A stretch of DNA of 18,009 nt. Origin: Vallitalea maricola (GTDB lineage: Bacteria; Bacillota; Clostridia; Lachnospirales; Vallitaleaceae). Below, piece after piece: positions 14,639 to 18,009 of this stretch. The notes under the pieces are model-generated. The model ran no database searches, had not been told where the DNA came from, and saw only the letters and a list, made by a program, of their open reading frames with translations. Location of the stretch: contig NZ_BTPU01000043.1 of assembly GCF_036985595.1 (NCBI RefSeq), positions 1 to 18,009 of the forward strand. The letters are read 5' to 3'. Position numbers and translations under genes: made by a program. The stretch's first letter is position 1. The number at the start of each line of letters is the position of its first letter.

Positions 14639-16381
14639 TTATTTAATCTTAAATTTTAATATGTCATCTTGTAACTCTCCTGCTAGATTAGCTAATCCAT
14701 CACTGGAACTAGTTATCTCTGACATAGTCATTGTTAATTGCTCTACTGAAGCAGACATTTCCTGTGTACTAGCAGCATTTTCTTCTGCTAAAGCAGACAG
14801 ATTCTGAATGGTATCTATGATAATATTCCTTTTATCTTCCATTTCATTTGATGACATATCCAGCTTATTAATAATATTTATTGTATCTTTTATACTGTTA
14901 GATATTTCGTCATACTTTCGCTCAGTTGATCTAGTTCTTTCTAATTGAGTATTAACAATTGTATCTATTTCTTTCATTGTATTTACCGTATTATTAACAT
15001 TGATTTGTAATGTTGTTACGATATTATCTATTATATTAGTTGATTTAGTAGACTCTTCCGCTAACTTTCTGATTTCTTCTGCTACAACTGCAAACCCTTT
15101 TCCTGCTTCACCTACTCTAGCTGCTTCAATAGCTGCATTTAGAGCAAGAAGATTAGTTTGCTCAGCAATTGCTGTAATCACTTTACTAAGTTGACCAATC
15201 TCTTTTGCACTTTGATCTGTTTTCTTAATATCTTCACTAATAGATTTTGCCGCCTCTTTTGATGCAGTAGTTATAGTATTAAGTGAAGTAATCTCTTTTA
15301 ATCCTTCTTTTGCTAATGAATTAACTTTCTTAGATTCATTAGATAATATCTTTGTCATATTAAAATTATCTTGAATAATATCTCCAAGTAATGAAACATT
15401 GTCAGATGCCTTGCTAGTGTCTTCTGCTTGCTGTGAAGCCCCTAATGCAATTTCTTCCACTGTTCTTGCAACTTCTTCTGAAAAAATTGTTGCTTGTTGT
15501 GAACTAGATGAAAGTTCCTCTGAAGATGTAGCAACACTATTAGCCAATCCCTGTATTTTATGTATTAAAAGTCCTAAATTCTCTATAATACTTATGAAAG
15601 ATTTACTAAGTTTCCCAATTTCATCCTTTTTGCTAGATAAATTATCGTTAATTTCAATAGTAAAATCCCCTTTTGCTACTAATTGAGAATATTCAGTTAC
15701 CCTTTGAATTGGTGTTGCAATCTTATTACCTATAATATAAATAATAATTAGTATAACCAACAATAAACCTAATGCAAATATGAGAAGATATCTTATTAAA
15801 TCAGATAAGGAATCATGGATAATTACTTTAGCCTGCGTTTTAGGAACCCCAATGAATAATATAAGATTAATCTTTTCATTTTTATCAATTATAGGTTCAT
15901 AGGCAGATATATAATCTATCCCAAATAAAGTAACATCTCCAATATATCTATCACCACTCATAACAGTTTCATAAGAGTTATTGGTTTCTTTTAAATAAGT
16001 TCCAACAGCTCTTTCATTATTATTCATTATGTTAGTTACTACACGCCTATATCCTTTTTCATCTCTAACAAAAATAGTTGCAGCTACCCCTAATTTATCT
16101 TTTATTGTATCAACAACTTGATTTTCTAATATAATTTCCTTACCGCTTTTATTATATATCTTGTTATTTTGATATTGTATTTCATCTATTTGGCCATAAC
16201 TATTTTGAAAAAATGCTTTTATAGATTCAATGTTTGATTCTAATTGAGTTTGATACAACCTATCACCAAGATTATCCAAACTTTTAGAAGAAAAATATAC
16301 AATTCCAAAATCCATCAATAATATACTAATAGCAACTAATAGTGCAATCAAAAGAATTAATCTGGTTTTTATACTTTTCAT
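14639..16381 (-). CDS. Methyl-accepting chemotaxis protein with Cache-type sensor domain
   Basis: Membrane chemoreceptor of 580 residues that signals to CheA/CheW. Membrane segments lie at about 8-30 and 196-218. The extracellular part between them has the pattern YRRVVTN...RAVGTYL...GDRYIGDVTLFGIDYISAYEPI, typical of the Cache_3-Cache_2 group of small-molecule sensors. A HAMP domain follows (about 219-272), then a long coiled-coil signalling domain. The signalling tip is intact: AIAEQTNLLALNAAIEAARVG near 405-425, followed by GEAGKGFAVVAEEIRKLAEES. Glu-Gln-rich flanks could hold methylation sites. AGAGGA precedes the ATG. It has its own promoter and a strong terminator, so it is not part of the pst operon. 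The ligand is unknown; nearness to pst genes is only weak support for phosphate. Confidence 0.93.
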   Translation of the reverse strand: MKSIKTRLILLIALLVAISILLMDFGIVYFSSKSLDNLGDRLYQTQLESNIESIKAFFQNSYGQIDEIQYQNNKIYNKSGKEIILENQVVDTIKDKLGVAATIFVRDEKGYRRVVTNIMNNNERAVGTYLKETNNSYETVMSGDRYIGDVTLFGIDYISAYEPIIDKNEKINLILFIGVPKTQAKVIIHDSLSDLIRYLLIFALGLLLVILIIIYIIGNKIATPIQRVTEYSQLVAKGDFTIEINDNLSSKKDEIGKLSKSFISIIENLGLLIHKIQGLANSVATSSEELSSSSQQATIFSEEVARTVEEIALGASQQAEDTSKASDNVSLLGDIIQDNFNMTKILSNESKKVNSLAKEGLKEITSLNTITTASKEAAKSISEDIKKTDQSAKEIGQLSKVITAIAEQTNLLALNAAIEAARVGEAGKGFAVVAEEIRKLAEESTKSTNIIDNIVTTLQINVNNTVNTMKEIDTIVNTQLERTRSTERKYDEISNSIKDTINIINKLDMSSNEMEDKRNIIIDTIQNLSALAEENAASTQEMSASVEQLTMTMSEITSSSDGLANLAGELQDDILKFKIK

Positions 16382-16488
16382 ATGTTATCATCCTCTTTTG
16401 GTTTATTGTTTATAGTAATTTCCCCTTATATTCTCTTTAAAAAGTCATCTCCTTTCTATTATTAAATTTAACTTTAAATACTTCTATC

Positions 16489-16517
16489 ATTATATTTAAT
16501 GATCTGTGTTATGACAT
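16489..16517 (-). promoter_or_regulatory. Candidate promoter of the chemotaxis receptor gene
   Basis: On the minus strand ATGTCA (16517-16512) and TATAAT (16494-16489) are 17 bases apart. The leader would be about 100 bases. The -35 matches consensus at four of six positions. No sigma-D flagellar-type promoter was recognised. The insertion sequence ends about 70 bases upstream of this site. Confidence 0.5.
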
Positions 16518-16588
16518 TTTATGCCATAAATAGATATTAATAATATTACCATAATTTCCAAAGAATTTCCATTTTTATTTATATAATA

Positions 16589-18009
16589 GATAGTGTCAAC
16601 TTATTGTAGGAAATTATTTTCAAATTTTCCCTATGCTATAATATCATCCTGAATCTTTTATTTAAATAGCATTTCTTATGGCTTTTAGCGCTTTATATAA
16701 ACCATTTGTATGTCCTATATTAATTGCTCCTAAATTGTCTATTACTTCATTGTTTCTACTTTCTATTTTTTTGTTAAGTCTTTTATTTAATTCTTTTCTG
16801 TTTTTACTTTCTGCTTTTACATTTATTTTTCTATAACTCATTATATCTCGGATGTCTCCACCATTTTCCTTAAATGCTCTTAATCTTGCTATATTATCAG
16901 CACCTTTTTTACTCCATCCCATTGGCCGACTACTCATCCTTGAAGCTAACACATGGCTTATATGTCCCTCAGCACTGCATCCAATTACATTTTCTTGTTC
17001 ATATATTTCTATTCCTGACCAATTATTCAGTATGTATTTATAGGCCTTATATATATCTTTTTTCTTTTGTTCTGTTTTTGCTTTCCCTATTATTTCTGTC
17101 ATATCTTTTATAAAATACTCCTTATCGCCTTCTCGTATATCATCTAGTACTTTTGCTTTATCAACTTCGTCATATCCTCCCATTGCCCTTGTCATCGCTT
17201 GTTTAATGTGAAATTGATCCAGTACAAACTTACACTTTGGTAGCGTTTCTAAACCTCTTTTAATCCAACTTGCACCATCTCCCATAAGGTAGATTCTTTC
17301 TATCTTTTCTTCTTGATAATTCTTTTTTATATAGTTATAAACGTCTTCAAAAATTTTTTGAGATTTGTACTTAACACCTGAAAAATAGTGAGCATTTTTT
17401 AAGGTTTTTCTCTTCTTACCTACTGATTTTTTCCCTTCATGAACATACACTAACTTGGTTATGGTTTGACTTCCATTTTGTAAAGCTATATGATCTTCAT
17501 CAGCCTCAACATATAGCACCTTAATTTCTTTTTTATTTATGGCTTCAACTTCACTTTTTATTTCATCTTCTTCATATTTATGTACAATATTTTTGACAGT
17601 TTGTCTCGTAACTATTTCTCGACCTGATTCTTGACCACTTCTTTCGTAGGATGTGTCTGCTGCGTTTTCCAATAGCTTTTCCTCTAATTCACTGCTTATT
17701 CTCTGGCGAGGTGTAAGTCCTAATATATCATCAACTAAATGTGTGTATTTACCTGTTATTTTATGCTTGTAATAACGTCTTTCATAGTTAAGAGTTCCCA
17801 TGATGGTCATCAATGAATTCTTTTCACTTATTCTCACAGGCACCCAACTTTTTTTCCTTTCTGGCATCTTAAATATCTCATAATCTAAATTTTTTATATG
17901 CTCATTAATTAATTCCCTTCCTAATTGGTCTGTCATTTTTCTTATTTCAACTACCAATTGATCAAGCTTTTTTACATCATTCATACAGTCCATTGTTTTT
18001 TCCGTAAAT
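16589..18009 (-). mobile_element. ISLre2-family insertion sequence, 3' part (runs off the right edge)
   Basis: The left boundary is set by gatagtgtcaacttattgta (16589-16608), the exact reverse complement of bases 1-20, where identity with the other copy begins abruptly. The element contains an ISLre2-type transposase in the minus direction, whose stop is about 50 bases inside this terminal repeat. The other end lies beyond the window, so the target duplication cannot be seen. Confidence 0.8.
16662..18009 (-). CDS. ISLre2-family transposase (UPF0236), 5' end probably off the window
   Basis: Transposase that moves the surrounding element. The first ATG in view is at 17993, giving 443 residues, but the frame stays open to the edge (F-T-E-K-T before that Met) and no ribosome site precedes that ATG, so the true start may lie outside. 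Numbered from that Met, the visible parts are an N-terminal zinc-free region with LMTIMGTLNYERRYY, ADEDH (164-168) and MGDGASW (237-243), whose acidic residues may be catalytic, and the family hallmark CSAEGHISHVLASRMSSRPMGW with Glu342. No stop codon or frameshift is present, so the copy may be active. Which acidic residues catalyse is inferred from conservation. Confidence 0.92.
   Translation of the reverse strand, partial: FTEKTMDCMNDVKKLDQLVVEIRKMTDQLGRELINEHIKNLDYEIFKMPERKKSWVPVRISEKNSLMTIMGTLNYERRYYKHKITGKYTHLVDDILGLTPRQRISSELEEKLLENAADTSYERSGQESGREIVTRQTVKNIVHKYEEDEIKSEVEAINKKEIKVLYVEADEDHIALQNGSQTITKLVYVHEGKKSVGKKRKTLKNAHYFSGVKYKSQKIFEDVYNYIKKNYQEEKIERIYLMGDGASWIKRGLETLPKCKFVLDQFHIKQAMTRAMGGYDEVDKAKVLDDIREGDKEYFIKDMTEIIGKAKTEQKKKDIYKAYKYILNNWSGIEIYEQENVIGCSAEGHISHVLASRMSSRPMGWSKKGADNIARLRAFKENGGDIRDIMSYRKINVKAESKNRKELNKRLNKKIESRNNEVIDNLGAINIGHTNGLYKALKAIRNAI

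Noticed and set aside
16400..16460. AAGGAG followed by ATG in the chemoreceptor leader (minus strand) as a leader peptide
   Set aside because: The frame closes after three codons and nothing suggests attenuation.
16382..16588. Cyclic di-GMP or other riboswitch before the chemoreceptor
   Set aside because: No conserved riboswitch core sequence could be recognised; only an ordinary promoter candidate and AT-rich DNA are visible.
1..18009. Composite transposon carrying the whole segment
   Set aside because: Only one end of each insertion sequence is visible and no outer target duplication can be compared; the cargo is mostly housekeeping genes, so this is left as a possibility only.

Overview
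The window is very AT-rich. Its gene types (ISLre2 transposase, CUT1 sugar transporter without its own ATPase, GH65 phosphorylase, Bacillus-style PHO boxes, lipoprotein binding proteins, AGGAGG ribosome sites) point to an anaerobic low-GC Firmicute of the Clostridia. A Lachnospirales/Vallitalea-like organism is a guess from general protein resemblance and was not tested. No tRNA, rRNA or CRISPR array was seen.

Layout. Bases 1-20 are the outer tip of an insertion sequence whose body lies off the left edge. Bases 230-7139 are an alpha-glucoside (probably maltose) locus. It holds a leftward binding protein-permease-permease operon, a rightward MalR-like LacI regulator, and a leftward cytoplasmic GH65 phosphorylase. 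An almost identical 12-bp operator (GCAACCGTTTGC) lies just downstream of the predicted start of both leftward transcription units. The regulator therefore probably represses import and phosphorolysis together. A sugar-ABC ATPase and a beta-phosphoglucomutase would be needed to complete the pathway and are not in the window.

Bases 7312-14440 are a complete phosphate-starvation cluster transcribed leftward in the order pstS, pstC, pstA, pstB, phoU, response regulator, sensor kinase. The pstS promoter region carries four hexamers at exact 11-bp spacing that look like a PhoP-binding PHO box. A hairpin separates pstS from the rest. PstA has an unusual insert of about 95 residues outside the membrane that resembles a PDZ domain.

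Bases 14639-16381 encode a methyl-accepting chemotaxis protein with its own promoter and a strong terminator. Bases 16589-18009 are the 3' part of an ISLre2-family element. Its outer 20 bp are the exact reverse complement of bases 1-20, so two copies of the same element flank the 16.6-kb segment.

No clearly new biological system was found. The points most worth a second look are the PstA insert, the shared operator architecture, the PHO-box array and the matching insertion-sequence ends.
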